Assembly: GCF_902635505.1 (NCBI RefSeq) | Contig: NC_045430.1 | Coordinates: forward strand, 109,424,425 to 109,488,424 | Direction of reading: 5' to 3' | DNA length: 64,000 nt | Origin: Sarcophilus harrisii | Taxonomy: Eukaryota; Chordata; Mammalia; Dasyuromorphia; Dasyuridae | Part shown: piece by piece, positions 12,501 through 23,999 of the stretch | How the letters are laid out: each line of letters starts with the position of its first letter | Position numbering within the stretch: position 1 is the stretch's first letter | Program-made: the position numbers and the translations under genes | The notes under the pieces: model-generated | Told to the model about the DNA's origin: nothing | Seen by the model: only the letters and a program-made list of their open reading frames with translations | Databases searched by the model: none

Positions 12501-14122
12501 AAATTGGTTGGGCAACAGTATGAAAAGTAGATTGGGATATGGATAGACTGGAAACAGGAAGATCATTTGCAATAGGATAGATGACATGAGGTCCTATCTA
12601 AGATAGTTACAGTGGGAGTTGAAAGGAGAGTACTGATCCACAAGTTTTTGGGAAAATAGAATGTATAGAACTTCAAAACTTACTAGATATATGCAGTATG
12701 GGTGAGGGAAGAGGCAAAGATGATGGAGGTTATTGAGCTGAATGAGGATAACAATAGCAGTATCATCAACAAAATTTGAGAAGTGAGATAGTGACCACAT
12801 TTTCAGGAAAGGTGATTTCAGTTCAGGACATGGTGAATTTGAGGTGTCAGCAGGACATCATAATAGAGTTATCTAGCGAACAAACAACAGGTTCAGTACA
12901 GAATTTTAGATTTGAAATTCATCTCATTGTGAAAATATAAAGGAAGCTAGGGGGCCCTACACAAAGTAGGGCCAGGACAGAATCCATATTTAAGTTTCTG
13001 GGGTATTTCTCTTTTTCTTGTTCTCAAGGACTTACTTACTTTCTTGTACAAGAGAACTTAGCTTAAGCTTGACTTAAACTCTTAATGTGTAAGGTGCTAT
13101 AAAACTAATTCTCTGAAAGAAAGGCAGAGATTAATCTCCTGATGGTTATTCCTTTCTATAAATCCATATCTTTTTTCTCTCTTATCTGGCATACAATCCC
13201 ACTAAATGGTTCTCAAAATTACAAGATTAATTTCACTTAGGAGGAGAGTATAAAGTTTCACAGATGCTGATATGTATTATCCCTTTGTCCTAATTCAGGT
13301 GACCTTTTTTATCCCAAGGAAGTGGACCAAGCTCCGCCATGCACACAGAAGTTTCTTTTCTTCAACCTTTCAGTCATCACCCAAGATGAGCAGCTAATGA
13401 TGGCCCAACTCCATCTGAAGTTGGGGCTAAATGCTTACAGTGCCCTGAAACAAGACCTGGAATTAATAGTGTCTCTAGTCCGAGGACCTAACTGTCAGTC
13501 AGACCAAAAGCTCCTGTTGAGCTATCTTCCCTGGCCTCAAGGTGTTCTTCATGTTGACCTGCTGGATGTGGTTAAGAAATGGAATTCCAACCCCCAGAGT
13601 AACCTGGGATTGATGGTAGAATTGCTTCCAAAAGGGGGTAGTGACTTTACAGGGACAATACGCCCTCAAGATAACTGTGACAACTGGAGGCAGTCCATTC
13701 AGGCGTCTCTAATGATGGTGACTTTAACCCCTAAGGAATGCCCCCGCTTTTCTCACTTTCCCCAATTTCACAGGAAGAGGAGAGCCATTCTTCCAAAACC
13801 TACATCTGAGAACTTCTGCCGACGTCACCAGCTGGTCATCAGCTTTAAAGAACTGGGTTGGCAGCAGTGGATCATTGCTCCCAAGGAGTTTAGGACCAAC
13901 TACTGCAAAGGAGATTGTCCTTTATCACTTATGAGCTTATTTAACAGCTCCAACTATGCTTTCTTACAGACTATCATGAATTCTAGAACACCTGAAATCC
14001 CCAAAGCTACTTGTATCCCCACAAAACTTTCCCCCATGTCCATGCTTTACTATGATGGTGATGGCAATATCATTCTTCGGCACCATAAGAGTATGGTAGT
14101 TGATGAATGTGGTTGTGGGTAA
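7051..14122 (+). CDS. GDF3: GDF3, growth/differentiation factor 3 precursor (two coding exons)
   Basis: Secreted TGF-beta family ligand. In mammals it acts in the Nodal-like/BMP axis of early embryos and pluripotent cells. Join 7051-7315 and 13299-14122 gives 362 residues (human 364). ATG 7051 is chosen because it opens a clean signal peptide (residues 1-16, rich in F and L). An in-frame upstream TTG at 7039 is not a start. The prodomain follows, with QPVPFILRKIF near residue 43. A furin site RKRR lies at 247-250, then a 112-residue mature domain. That domain has CRRHQLVISFKELGW, the CKGDCP motif and the C-terminal CGCG. It holds six cysteines: the one that normally makes the interchain disulphide is absent (CIPTKLSP), as is usual for GDF3. 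N-glycosylation sequons NLS and NSS are present. The intron is 5983 bp, GT-AG, phase 1. No break is seen. Orthology rests on synteny with APOBEC1/AICDA plus sequence. Confidence 0.97.
8464..8655 (+). repeat. Marsupial tRNA-derived SINE, 5'-truncated
   Basis: Core 'actagctgtgtgatcttaaac' and tail 'gcaaatcactccagtatctttg', ending ggacaagactgagaacag. The tRNA-like head is eroded. The short frames reading through it are not genes. Confidence 0.65.
8757..8990 (+). repeat. MIR-family SINE
   Basis: Head gagttcaaatcctgcttc, core ttactagctatgtaagcc, then 'tcatctgtaaaatgggagta' and 'aaagcactttgaaagcctta'. This is the full MIR order on the plus strand, well diverged. Confidence 0.7.
9330..9460 (+). repeat. 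tRNA-headed SINE
   Basis: 'gacagctagatggcttagtg', 'gccctggagtctagagatcc' and 'gattctgggcaaatcactta' give a near-complete tRNA-derived SINE. The following microsatellite probably grew from its A/GA-rich tail. Confidence 0.7.
9461..9705 (+). repeat. (GACAGA)n / (GA)n / (GGGA)n microsatellite
   Basis: Imperfect GACAGA units, then pure GA, then GACAGAGAGG and GGGA units. The Arg/Glu and Ser/Leu frames here are repeat artefacts. It starts at the 3' end of the SINE at 9330-9460. Confidence 0.95.
10855..10985 (-). repeat. MIR-like fragment
   Basis: 'catagatttagggctggaag', 'cattttatggaggaaaaaac' and 'gacaaggtcacaattacaag' follow the common antisense MIR-type layout. A second, similar scrap lies at 10590-10720. 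Confidence 0.45.
10985..11130 (+). repeat. Marsupial SINE, 3' part (family also at 53060 and 53600)
   Basis: 'ccagctggctctggaagaca', 'cagccctccctcacataaat' and 'tgatgtcatggtcttcttgg', ending in ggaaaacaacaacaaaaac. The same text recurs at 53215-53370, and inverted at 53600-53760. The head is missing here. Confidence 0.65.
11178..11282 (+). repeat. (ATTC)n and short (AC)n simple repeats
   Basis: An (ATTC)n block at 11178-11216 and a short (AC)n at about 11263-11282, followed by a T run. They lie in the GDF3 intron. Confidence 0.9.
11440..12420 (+). repeat. L2-like (CR1-clade) LINE fragment
   Basis: Long, diverged, pyrimidine-rich block. It contains 'cctcaaactgaatacatcatc', 'gatgattctcaaaactgtctc' and 'gcagttcatcattgtctattg' in the order found in L2-type 3' regions. 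Parts near 11690-11760 may be another old repeat. The short frames at 11778-12440 belong to it. Confidence 0.5.
12430..12950 (+). repeat. Unassigned old dispersed repeat
   Basis: Purine-rich prose such as 'gtgaatttgaggtgtcagcagg', 'ggatatggatagactggaaac' and 'agatgatggaggttattgag' resembles a widespread old mammalian repeat whose name I cannot give with confidence. No coding content. Confidence 0.35.
13299..14122 (+). CDS. GDF3: GDF3 coding exon 2
   Basis: Begins after the acceptor taattcag and completes the Gly codon split across the intron (GDLFYPKEV). It encodes the rest of the prodomain, the furin site and the whole cystine-knot domain, ending CGCG then TAA at 14120-14122. Confidence 0.97.
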
Positions 14123-14960
14123 CGAAGCATAGAGAGGATGGAACATAGATGTGAATGGTAGTCCCAAAGCCTAACAAACCTACCTACCCCTTAGTTTTCT
14201 GATCTCTAGTATAACCAGAGAAATTATGATACAAGACTATGGTGGAAGTATGAGGGTAAACCAGATTAATCGCTTACTTGTCAGACTCTTTAGACCTTAA
14301 TCTTATACTGTTATCTATGACATCTAAAGAGAACGTGACAAAAGAGAAACCAGGAGAACAGCCAAAACAAATAGCTTCCAGTCTCAAGATTCATTATTCC
14401 TTTGCACCTTTTTCACCACATCTACTCAGGGAATCAGGGTTTTCTACATCAAAACCATTGATATTTTGTTCTACTTTTGTTCATTGTTCCCATTCTCCTC
14501 CCTTCCTGTCAAATTCTCTCCAAAACCACAAGCTCGGTCATGTGAAGTCCGGGTTAATTCCCTGGAGGCCTCAGAATCAGCTGGAATCAGGATAAGCAAA
14601 AGTCCTTGATTTTTAGGGGGAGAAGTGAAGGAGATGGACAAAACTGCCAAAAGCTCTCCACCAACCTCCCTTCTCCTTGTCCTTCTCCAAAATGACTTTG
14701 GCTTGTCTCACTCCACCTCCTAATCCCTCCTACGATTATCTGTATATACCAAAAGATCGAGTCAGCACAGAATAGTGAGAAGGGCTATTTTTCCAAGCAA
14801 ATAGCGTTATTATCTAATAGGTAATTAGCCTTAAGTGCTCAGTTGTCTGATTCCAGTGCACCTATTCAGAGTTTCAGCCCTTTACAGGGTCAGCCTTTCA
14901 AAATGCACCAATCAAAGGAATTCCAGAGTAAAACACATAAATCAAATACATGTTATAATT
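14123..14960. other. GDF3 downstream region, possible LTR-like sequence
   Basis: No canonical AATAAA is seen within about 800 bp of the GDF3 stop, so the end of its 3' UTR is not placed. The part from about 14520 to 14960 (cagctggaatcaggataagc, aaaagtccttgatttttagg) has the composition of an antisense LTR. I cannot define its ends, and it could equally be unique sequence. Confidence 0.3.
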
Positions 14961-15880
14961 GTGTCTCATATTACTCTATTTTGCTAAATTAAGTATACTT
15001 ACAGACTTGTATTTAATAGTTATTTTTGATATCCCATTTCCCTTCACTGGATGCTTGGTCAGATCCACTAAATATCTAACTTAGAATTTTATCTACATGG
15101 CCATACATATTCAGATCAATATATGTATTTTACTGTTTGTATATGTATAAATGTATCTTATGTTGTTCATTTTGTCCATAAATATAGATGTATGAAGAAG
15201 TGTTTGTATGGAATTAGAGTGTATAATTGGGATATATGTGAATATAAGGGTATATGGCACCCTGTATGTGCGTTTGTGAGTTTGTGAATAGATATGGAAT
15301 GTGGGTGTGGGAGGATATGTGTATTCAATGGAATGTGTATGTAGGGAAGGTGTGGGGGTGGTTTGTGTGTTCTTAGAGGTAGGTATGAAAATATATGTGA
15401 GTGGGTGTGAGCCCGTGTTTATGGAATAGAAGGTGGTATATGAGTATAGATATGATCATATGGGTATATTTATGTGGGTGAGTAATATGGGTATGGAAAA
15501 AACAGCATGCTTTAAAGTTGGAAAATGTTTTCATATAAATTATCTACTTTCATTCTCAGAAGCAAAGGTAAATCATTTAAGTATCATCCCAGTTTTATAG
15601 ATGAAGGAACAGGCTCAAAAAGTCTAAATGATCTTGAACATTGCAAAAGGTAGTACCAAGAGCAGTTCTCTTTCCATTTTGCCATGATATTTCCAAAATC
15701 TTTTAATGCTTTCAGAACCTATAGTTTAATTACAATTTAACTGTTTCCTCATAAATTTCCCTCTCCTCTACCTTTACCCCTCACAATCTCCTCTTAGTCA
15801 AACATCAGCACAATAATCCAATATCTCTATTGCTTCATCCTCAACTGGACTAGAGTACACCTCAGACCATCCAGGGGTAT
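14961..15880. other. Gene-free stretch with a TG-rich degenerate tract
   Basis: About 15120-15500 is a degenerate TG/TATG-rich stretch (gtgtgggtgtgggaggatat and similar). Nothing else is recognised. No coding evidence. Confidence 0.5.
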
Positions 15881-16159
15881 TGAAGTATATTGTCATTGCT
15901 GCTCGTGACGATGGCATTAGAGGTGGTGGTAATGGTATATATGTATCTTATGGTATAATGGCTTTGTCACAGGGAATTCATGGTCCCAAAGCACTGCTAG
16001 ATAACCCAAATGCCCATCTGGATTGTGGAATCCATCCCAGAATATTAGCTCAAAAGGATATGGTAAAAGTAATCCCTTTCATTTTACAGATGAAAAAACA
16101 AAACCTTAAGGTGATAATAAGTAGTAGAACCAGGACTAAAATACAGATCTCGTGATTCC

Positions 16160-16370
16160 ATGTACAGTACAGCATGATAGTGCAGTTAGTTGGATTCAGA
16201 ACTGGCTAAATAATCAGATGCAAAGGGGAAGAATTCTGTATTTGATGTCAACTTAGAAAGAGGTCTCCAGCAGGATATCCTGAGAAGTCTGTGCTTGATC
16301 CTATTATGCCATTTTGTACCATGACTTACATATAGAAATAGATGGCTCTAAGAAATAGTTAACATATTGT
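16160..16370 (+). repeat. Possible CR1/L2-type reverse-transcriptase fragment
   Basis: 'ggatatcctgagaagtctgtgcttgatcc' recalls the region encoding the 'PQGSVLGP' block of CR1-clade reverse transcriptases, followed by 'ccattttgtaccatgactta'. Very decayed, and a resemblance only. Confidence 0.35.
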
Positions 16371-16399
16371 TTGACAGAGACAAGTTCCAAAAGGATATT

Positions 16400-16662
16400 T
16401 TAAAAATAACATTTGACAAGCATTTATTAAGCCTTTACTATGTTCCAGGTATTACACTAAGCCCTTTACAAATATTGCATTCCATCTACACAGTGACTCT
16501 GGGAACTAGGTGCTATTATTAGCCCCATTTATAGGAGAATGAGGTAGGCAAAGGTTACATGATTTTCCTAGAGTTAGATAGTAAGTGTCTGAGGTAGGAT
16601 TTAAACTCAAATCTGACTCTAAGTCCAAAATTCTATCCACTGAATCACCTTGGTACTGTTAC
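16400..16662 (-). repeat. MIR-family SINE
   Basis: Antisense MIR: 'ttattaagcctttactatgt', 'ccctttacaaatattgcatt', 'gaactaggtgctattattag', 'ctgaggtaggatttaaactc', ending in tccactgaatcacc. Nearly full length. A shorter antisense MIR scrap sits at about 16060-16150. Confidence 0.7.
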
Positions 16663-17730
16663 ATTAAAATATATGGCTTAATCTAATAGGATGATAAGGA
16701 TCTATGTAAAGTCTTAAACTTAACCAGATTCGTTACTATTCCATAGCACTCCCAGAAAGTTCCATTAGCAATTAGCCATTAGCCATTAAACCATTAGCCA
16801 ATCTGAAATATTCATGTCAGAAGGAAGAATTACAAAAATATATAAATTTACACCCCCACACACATGGGAGGTGTAATTCTTCTACTTCTCTGGGGAGGAG
16901 AAAAGAATTACCTTCATAACTAAGTTCAATTTGTATAAAGCATGTTCACAATTCCAAATCAAAACCCCTCCTCAGGCTTCCTAGCTTCTCAAAGCTTCCA
17001 ACGCTGACTTGTCCAGGCTGACTGTATCTGCAATCCTGACTCCAAAGTGACTTCTGGATCCCATGGGGATCAACTCCAGCACCAGAAACTGAGGAGGACA
17101 AACAACACAGAATGAAAACAGCTTTCTTTCTGAGTCCAAGAGAAAGAGCAGGGAAAGGAAGAACATTTCCTTCTTATCACATCAGTTCATGGCACCTATA
17201 CTGTAAGTGAACATCATCTTCATTCTCTGGAAGCAGATAATAAGAGTAATTTAAAAGAGCAGCAGAAAGAGATTGATTGGCTCATTCTCACCAGTTTTAT
17301 AGACAAAGACAGCCAATCAAAGGAGGCTATCTCATCCACATGGTAAGCGATACAAAGGCTTCCATGTTAGATGGAATTAACATCATCAAAAAACATTGGT
17401 TATGCTTACATTTTTCAAAAAATCAGTTTCACAAATTCAATGTGGAAGAGATATGATTAGACCATAGTTTATCTGAAAAAAATCAGAGTATATTATTAGC
17501 ATTCACACTTAATATGGGTCGGTATGATATGGCAGACAAGAAAGCTACTGGAATCTTTTTGTCATATGAGGTGCAATCTCCAGAATTAGGGCATTGATCA
17601 CTTAATCTCTGCCCTGGTCAGACCATATCTGATTGGTTTATTTGATTCTGGATAGTACATTTTCAGAAGGATAAACTTTAAAAAAAAAAAAAAGAGAGAG
17701 AGAGAAAAGGGAACAGTAAAGATGTAAAAG
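16663..17730. other. Gene-free stretch, nothing firmly recognised
   Basis: Contains a small direct repeat of 'ttagccatta' units at 16766-16800 and an A-run at about 17680. Composition is mixed and no family was assigned. The short antisense frame near 16981-17166 has no recognisable homology. Confidence 0.4.
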
Positions 17731-17734
17731 AGCC

Positions 17735-19440
17735 TCGTGTTCCTGTAACATCCAATCCAATTCTGTCAATAAGCATTAAGTGGCTATTATTTGTCATGCA
17801 ATGTGCCAGGCTTTGCTTAAAGGAAGGCAAAAATGAAACAGTTCCTAGACTCAAGGCGCTCACATTCTATTGGAGGAAACAATATGTATATACATAAGTA
17901 TAAAAAAATTAATTGGGAAAGAATTCACTAATCACTGGGGAAAATCAGAAAAGTCTTCACATCAAAGTTGGCAGCACTCAGGTACAGCAATGTAATCTAA
18001 CATTTATTGAGTTTCTGTTATATGTTTGATTATTTTAAATGCTGACAAAACAAAAACATAATGAAAAATAGTCTGTACTATAAAAGCTTCACTGGAAAAC
18101 CCCTGATCTTGGGAAAGATTGAAGACAAAAGGAAAAGGGGACGGCAAAGTTGATAGTGTCATAGAAATAACAAACGTGAATTTGGACAGACTTAGGAAAA
18201 TAATGGAGGACGGAAGAGCCTGTTATACTATGGTCTGTGGGGTCACAAAGAATAAAGAGTCATTCACAACTGGACAATGAACAATAATAAAAATGAGTGA
18301 GGAAACAAAGGTTTGAGCTTCCAACCATATCGATTTATTAAACAATGCACACGAATTGCATAGCAAGCTAGGCACAGAACCCTGAATAGGGGAAGAGACA
18401 AATTTTTATGCATTAAAAAAATGCTATATAAACCAGGATATAAAATTAGGCAATCTGATTCTAATTGGAGAAAGATTAGAAGCATTCTCACTGGGGGAGT
18501 GAGCAATTGCAACTCCCTGAAATCAGAAAAAGTGGTGTCTCACTCTCCTCCCCTGCCCCCAAGAATCTGAATTCAGTCAAAGGGACATAGAAGCAATAAC
18601 TGATTGACTGGTATGGAGTACATTTTCGGAAAAGACATATAGGTTGCCTGAGACATATAACTGTAAGAAAACTTACATCAATCTTTGGATATAACTGGGT
18701 TTCTGATCAAAATAATGTAAAGTCCTTAGTTAAGATACTCTAAACAAGTAGAGGTGGTTCAACTTCTCAGTCACACAGGGGCAGGTTCAAATAATGGAAT
18801 AAAGTTTTCTCCCAGTTCCCACAATTGAATAAATTTTTCTCACAAGACAGAAATTGGACTAGACCCATAACTGAATAGAAAGGGAACTGAACTAGATCCA
18901 GCATAAGATGAACTCAATTCCCATAATCCCTTCATCTGGAGGAGATATAATAAATAAAGAAGTATAAACATGATAATTTGAGGAACAAAAGCAAATTAAC
19001 AATGAGGCAGATAAGAAAAAGGTGGCACAAAAACCAAGACTTGAAAAACTTCAGACTTGAATTGGGCCTCGACTTGCTAAGAGCTTGACTTGATGGAAAT
19101 ACATTCCAGGAATGAATAACAGCCCGGAAAAAGACATAGCAGTGGACAATGTTCTGCTAAGTTTAGAGAATTGCAAGAAGGCTATTTTGTCTTCAACATG
19201 AAGTGGTATTTGGTGTAATTAATCTGGAAAGAAAAACTGATAGATTGAGAGATTCACTTTTTATCCTAGAGGCAATGAGGAGTCACAGAAAGTTCTGAAT
19301 GGAAGTGTGTTGCAGTCAGACTTGTGTTTAAAAAGATTGTTTCAGTAGCTCGGCTGAATTGTCACTTGGCCACATCAGAAGTTTTTGTGTAGTCCAAAGC
19401 AATAGACAAAATTCAAGCTCATAAATTCAATTATTTTTGC
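17735..19440. repeat. Old dispersed repeats, family unassigned
   Basis: 17735-17960 has the widespread 'ttgtcatgcaatgtgccaggc ... cattctattggagg' type. 19020-19400 continues the same style (acattccaggaatgaataac, agattgtttcagtagctc). Between them, 18000-18950 holds more non-coding DNA. No reading frame has coding character. Confidence 0.4.
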
Positions 19441-19539
19441 TTCCACCAGAAAGTGAGCATCCGGACTTGCACCCAGAGCATTTTCCATTCACAAATTTGC
19501 CTTGGTAAGACAATTCCAAAAGACTTATGAAAAATTATA

Positions 19540-19945
19540 TCCCTATCCAGAAAAAGAACTGATGGTGTCTGAATGCAAATTGATGCATATTATTTTCACC
19601 ATATTTTTATAGCCTTTTTTCTTTTTTCTGTTTCTTCTTTAACAACATGATTAATAAATTGCTTACTGTCAGAAGAGGAAGAAAGAAAATTTCAAACTCA
19701 AAATCTTATTTAAAATAAATGTTTAAAAATTGTCTTTACATATAATTGGAAAAATAAAATGCTATTGATGAATATGTAAATATTTAGAAGAATTGCTCAT
19801 GTTTGACATATTGAATTGCTTGCTGTCTTGGGGAGGGGGAAGAGGGATAGAGGGAGGAAAAATTGGAACACAAGGTTTCACAAAGGTGAATGTTGAAAAC
19901 TACTTTTGCTTGTATTTGGAAAAATAAAATATCATAAAAATAAAA
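19540..19945 (+). repeat. L1 3' UTR, apparently two 3' ends in a row
   Basis: 'cagaaaaagaactgatggtg' and 'ggagggggaagagggataga', then 'ggaacacaaggtttcacaaag' and 'gtgaatgttgaaaactactt', with an AATAAA-containing tail. This is the marsupial L1 3' end. A second, similar end (tatttaaaataaatg...ttggaaaaataaaatgc) at about 19660-19760 suggests two copies, one beside or within the other. Confidence 0.6.
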
Positions 19946-19949
19946 ACAT

Positions 19950-20955
19950 TATATTAATTTAATTATAATTATAAAAAATCAAATGCCATTAAAAAATAAA
20001 AATTAAATTAAATACATATGGCCTGATACAACAACTTCTATTGGTAGCACAGGCTGAGCAAGCTGGATGACTTCAAGCTCAATTTCATTCTCAGGTAATC
20101 TGGCTTTCCTCCCTGACTTCCAATTCTATTTTTTGCTTGCGCATTGAATGCAATTTTTATATCTCTTGAAAAATGGACAAGTCCAAGTAGTATATCACAG
20201 TCTTGCCAAGACAGTGCAATGAAAGTCACAAGCTGTAAAACACAGTACCGTTTTTCCACTCTCTCTCTTTAGGTTACATATAACACAAGATTCTTCAGTG
20301 CTCTTTTTTGGCTTACTCCTTTGTCATGATCAGGACATGTTCTCTACCATGTATGCCCCCAAATCTCCATGTGAACAAATTACAAAAGTTATATCAAAAT
20401 TTGGTGAATTTATTTTTTTTAATTACCAGTTTTATGTTGGACATTACAAACTAGTATTTTGTAAATTGTATATTCTGTTCCAGAATGAATATACATGTGG
20501 CATGATTTTTGCCACATGAAGAATAAATATGAAAAAGAAAGCAAACTTTAAATGAGCAAATTTTGCAAGAAAGTAGATGTTATTAATTATACATGTAATC
20601 ATGAGATCATTAGAAATGTTGAAAATGTACTGTTTCCCTCCTGTATTTTTTTATTCAATGTATTCTGGGATTTTCTTGACAAATAGTTGCCATTGTTAAG
20701 GTTAACTGATTTGAAGCAGGAAGTTTAAAATAAGTATTAAACAAAATAATTATTCCTTAAGAGATAACTATTTTCTTTAGTATAAAATTTTTGAGGTCTA
20801 TTTTTGTGTTTTTTATTTACTTAAAGAGTACAATTAACATATACTTTTCCTTTTAATGAATTTCTACAGCCATTTTTAAGAAGAAAGTTTGATTTAGTTT
20901 ATGTCAAAATATCTCAAGAAAGTTGAGGGCATCAATAATTCATTCTTTGCATAAA
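19950..20955. other. Gene-free stretch, nothing recognised
   Basis: Very AT-rich. No family assigned and no coding signal seen. Confidence 0.4.
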
Positions 20956-20959
20956 TGCC

Positions 20960-21210
20960 AAAGGGATTTTCCTAAAACACAAATTGGACTTCAGACCCTT
21001 CTTTGAAAGGTCCAATAGTTTCCTTTTGCTTCCAGTACTTGTCTTGGTATTCAAAGCTTATAATCTGTCTAGCTTTCCAGACCTTTACACATTACCTCCT
21101 TTTATATACTCTATATGTATAGATTAGCCTATTTTCTATTCTTCAAATATAACAGTCCATCTTCTATCTCCATGGCTTTATATGAGATTTCCCTCATACT
21201 TGTATAGCAA
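20960..21210 (+). repeat. L2-like LINE fragment
   Basis: 'aaaacacaaattggacttcag', 'ccaatagtttccttttgctt' and 'tctgtctagctttccagacc' follow the L2 3' region order. Diverged and truncated. Confidence 0.5.
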
Positions 21211-21376
21211 TAAGTGAATTACCCCAGAGGGGCCATCCTATGGAATGTTTGCCTAGAGTTCTCCCTGGAAACTTCTGGGGACTCCAGGGACATGGTGACT
21301 CAGCATTTGATGATGATGATTCAAGATGATGAATCCTCTGATTGCTTCCAGTCATGTAATAACTCAGTAATCAAAG

Positions 21377-21377
<1 letters not shown>

Positions 21378-21430
<53 letters not shown>
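21378..21430. repeat. (TA)n microsatellite
   Basis: About 52 bp of TA repeats, self-complementary and likely length-variable. Confidence 0.95.
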
Positions 21431-21432
<2 letters not shown>

Positions 21433-21769
21433 GGTGTAAGATAAAATATACGCATCTTTCAGATTCTGTAATCTTTTCATTTTGCAAAGGGGTACAAGAT
21501 GTTGAGGACTACTTTAGTAGTGTAGAATTCCAATACATAAACTAGAAATAGAACAATTATTCTTGAATTTCATTCTAAGATGTAGGATTCATATTCTTTT
21601 ATGTTTTTCCTATCTTAGAGGCAGATAGAAATGTCACAGTGATTATGCCTTAAAATTGTCTGAGTCCTGAATGTGAGAATTTCTACAGTTGTCTTTTTTA
21701 AAAATGAAAAACCTGAATCCTCTAAGTCATCAGTGCACTAGAATCAGGTCTCATTATTTAGCTCAAAGA

Positions 21770-21960
21770 GTACTGAATAGAAGCCCTTCATTCTTATTCC
21801 AGCTCTAGTACCAAAGAATTTGTTGACCTCAAGGAAAATATTTCACATCTATGGGTCTCAGTTTTTTCCTTTGTAAATTGTGGAGTCTGTACTCTAGTCT
21901 AATTGTTCTTTAAGATCTCTTCTATCTTTAAAATTCTTTGACTCTGCTCTAGACTCTCTG
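21770..21960 (+). repeat. MIR-like SINE fragment
   Basis: 'ttattccagctctagtacca', 'cctcaaggaaaatatttcac', 'gggtctcagttttttccttt' and 'gatctcttctatctttaaaa' follow MIR core order. Old. Confidence 0.45.
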
Positions 21961-22117
21961 TCACAGATTAGGGAAAAGCAAAACAGAGATTGGATTAGGG
22001 ACTTCAAAAGAAAAACCCCTTTTTCCCTGTGTTTTTGCTGTGTACCTCTGGACCTGCTCTATCCAAAGGATACTGATATTATCAATTCAACTCAATTTAA
22101 CATATATTTATTAAATG

Positions 22118-22330
22118 TAGACAGCTAAATAACATAGTTTTAGAGAGCAGGATTCAGGAAAAACTGAATTTGAATTTTATCATAGATGTTAACTAGCTTT
22201 GTGACACTAGGCCAGTTACTCAACTTCTTTATACCTCAGTTTCTCCATCAGTAAAATGAGAGGACTCAATGGCCTCTGCAATCCTTTTCAGCTCTAAATC
22301 AATTATCCTATGAATTTACTATGTAACTAC
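22118..22330 (+). repeat. MIR-family SINE
   Basis: 'tgttaactagctttgtgaca', 'ctcagtttctccatcagtaa' and 'tcagctctaaatcaattatc' identify a plus-strand MIR with the head partly preserved. Confidence 0.6.
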
Positions 22331-22639
22331 AAAGAATTATATTAAGTATAAAAAGAAATATTGAAACAGCTCCTACCCTTGAGGACCTTACCTTCTACTC
22401 TAAGAGATATGAAACAGACAAAAATAAGCATAATACGAAGTAAGGTGTGATAGTGCAAAGGAAGAATCAGACAAAGTGCTGTAAGAAAACTGAGAGATAG
22501 AATACTTGGTGGTGGTAATGGAACAACCATAATTTACCTCTGAAAATTGAAGCAGTACCTATACTTATGTTTCCTTGTGCTGTCTTTCTGGAAAGTTTTT
22601 TTCTTTCTTTTATTTTCTTAGGCAGTAAGGATGAAGTGA

Positions 22640-22742
22640 GTATTCAGGATCAGATGGATATTAAGTGTCTGAGGTCAGATTTGAACTCAGGTGATGTGGT
22701 ATCAGGGCTAGTGCTCTATCCATTGCAACCCCTAGCTATCCC
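22640..22742 (-). repeat. tRNA-headed SINE fragment
   Basis: 'ctgaggtcagatttgaactc' and 'gctctatccattgcaacccc' are the antisense tRNA-like head of the marsupial SINE. It abuts the L1 that follows. Confidence 0.65.
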
Positions 22743-22749
22743 CTGAATT

Positions 22750-23960
22750 GTACTTTACTTTTTAAAATTTTTATTTTCTCCATTTACATGTAGAAATAAC
22801 ATTTTGGGAGAGTTATATATGTACATTTATTTTTTACATATTCCCTTATGAATCATATTGGGAGAGAAAAATCAGAACAAAAGAGGAAAATCAAAAGAGA
22901 AAAAGAAAAAGAAAAAAAGTGAACATAGCATGTGTTGATTTACATTTAGTCTCCATAGTTCTCTATCTCTATTTGGATGGTATTTTCCATCCAAAATTTA
23001 TTAGGATTGTTTTGGATTACTGAACCTCTGAGAAGAAGCAAGTCCATCATAGTTGGTTATCACACAATTTTGCTGTATGCAATGTTTCCTGGTTTTGTTT
23101 GTTTCGCTTCAAAATTAATTCATTTAACTTTTTCCAGGCCTTTCTAAAATCAGCCTCATTTTTAAAATGTTCCTCATTTTTAATAGAACAATAATATTCC
23201 ATTATTTTCACATGCCACAGCTTATTCAGCCATACCCCAAATGATAGGCATCTACTCATTTTCCAATTCTTTACCATCACAAAAAGAATTGCTACAAACA
23301 TTTTTGCTCACGTAGGTTCTTTTCCCTCTTTTTTTGATTTCCTTGGGATGCATACCCAGTAGTGACACTGCTGGGTCAAAGGGTATGCACAGTTTTACAA
23401 TTCTTTGGGCATAATTTTAAATTGCTTTCCAGAATGGTTGGATCATTTCACACCTCTATCAACAATGCATTAGTGTCCCAGTTGTTCCACATCCCCTCCA
23501 ATATTTATCATTATCTTTTTCCATCATCTTAGCCAATCTGAGAGGTATGAGATAGTATTTAGAGTTGTCTTAATTTGCATTCCTCTAATCAATAGTGATT
23601 TAGAGCATTTTTTTATATGACTATAGGTGGCTCTAATTTCTTTATCTGAAAATTATGTTTGTATCCTTTGACCATTTATCTATTGATAATTGACTTGTCT
23701 TCTTATAAATTTACCTCAATCCTTTGTATATTTTAGAAATGAAGCCTTTTATCATAAACACTAGCTATAATAAAAAATGTTCCCTGTTTTCTGTTTCCCT
23801 TTTAATCTTGCTCATGTTGGTTATGATTGTACAAAAGCTTTTTAATTTAAGATAATCAAAGTTGTCTGTTTTATATTTCATAATGTTCTCTAATTCTTCT
23901 TTGGCCATAAAATTCTCTCTTCTCCAAAGATCTGATGGGGAAACTACCCCTTGCTCTCCT
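22750..23960 (-). repeat. L1 3' half (ORF2 C-terminus and 3' UTR), antisense
   Basis: On the minus strand the decayed ORF2 tail reads WLNKLWHVKIMEYYCSIKN, an L1 hallmark, at about 23150-23240. On the plus strand 'ccagtagtgacactgctggg' and 'ttgcattcctctaatcaata' match antisense ORF2 text seen again at 28690-29470 and 57000-57530. 5'-truncated, with many changes. Confidence 0.8.
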
Positions 23961-23999
23961 AATTTGCTTAGAGTGTCTGAATTTTACTTGTCAATAACA

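Larger units (their letters stand above)
7316..13298 (+). other. GDF3: GDF3 intron
   Basis: 5983-bp GT-AG intron. It holds SINEs (8464-8990, 9330-9460), a GACAGA microsatellite, MIR-like pieces, a marsupial SINE tail (10985-11130), an L2-like block (11440-12420) and an unassigned old repeat. Stretches at about 7440-8460 and 9780-10560 contain nothing I can name. Confidence 0.85.
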
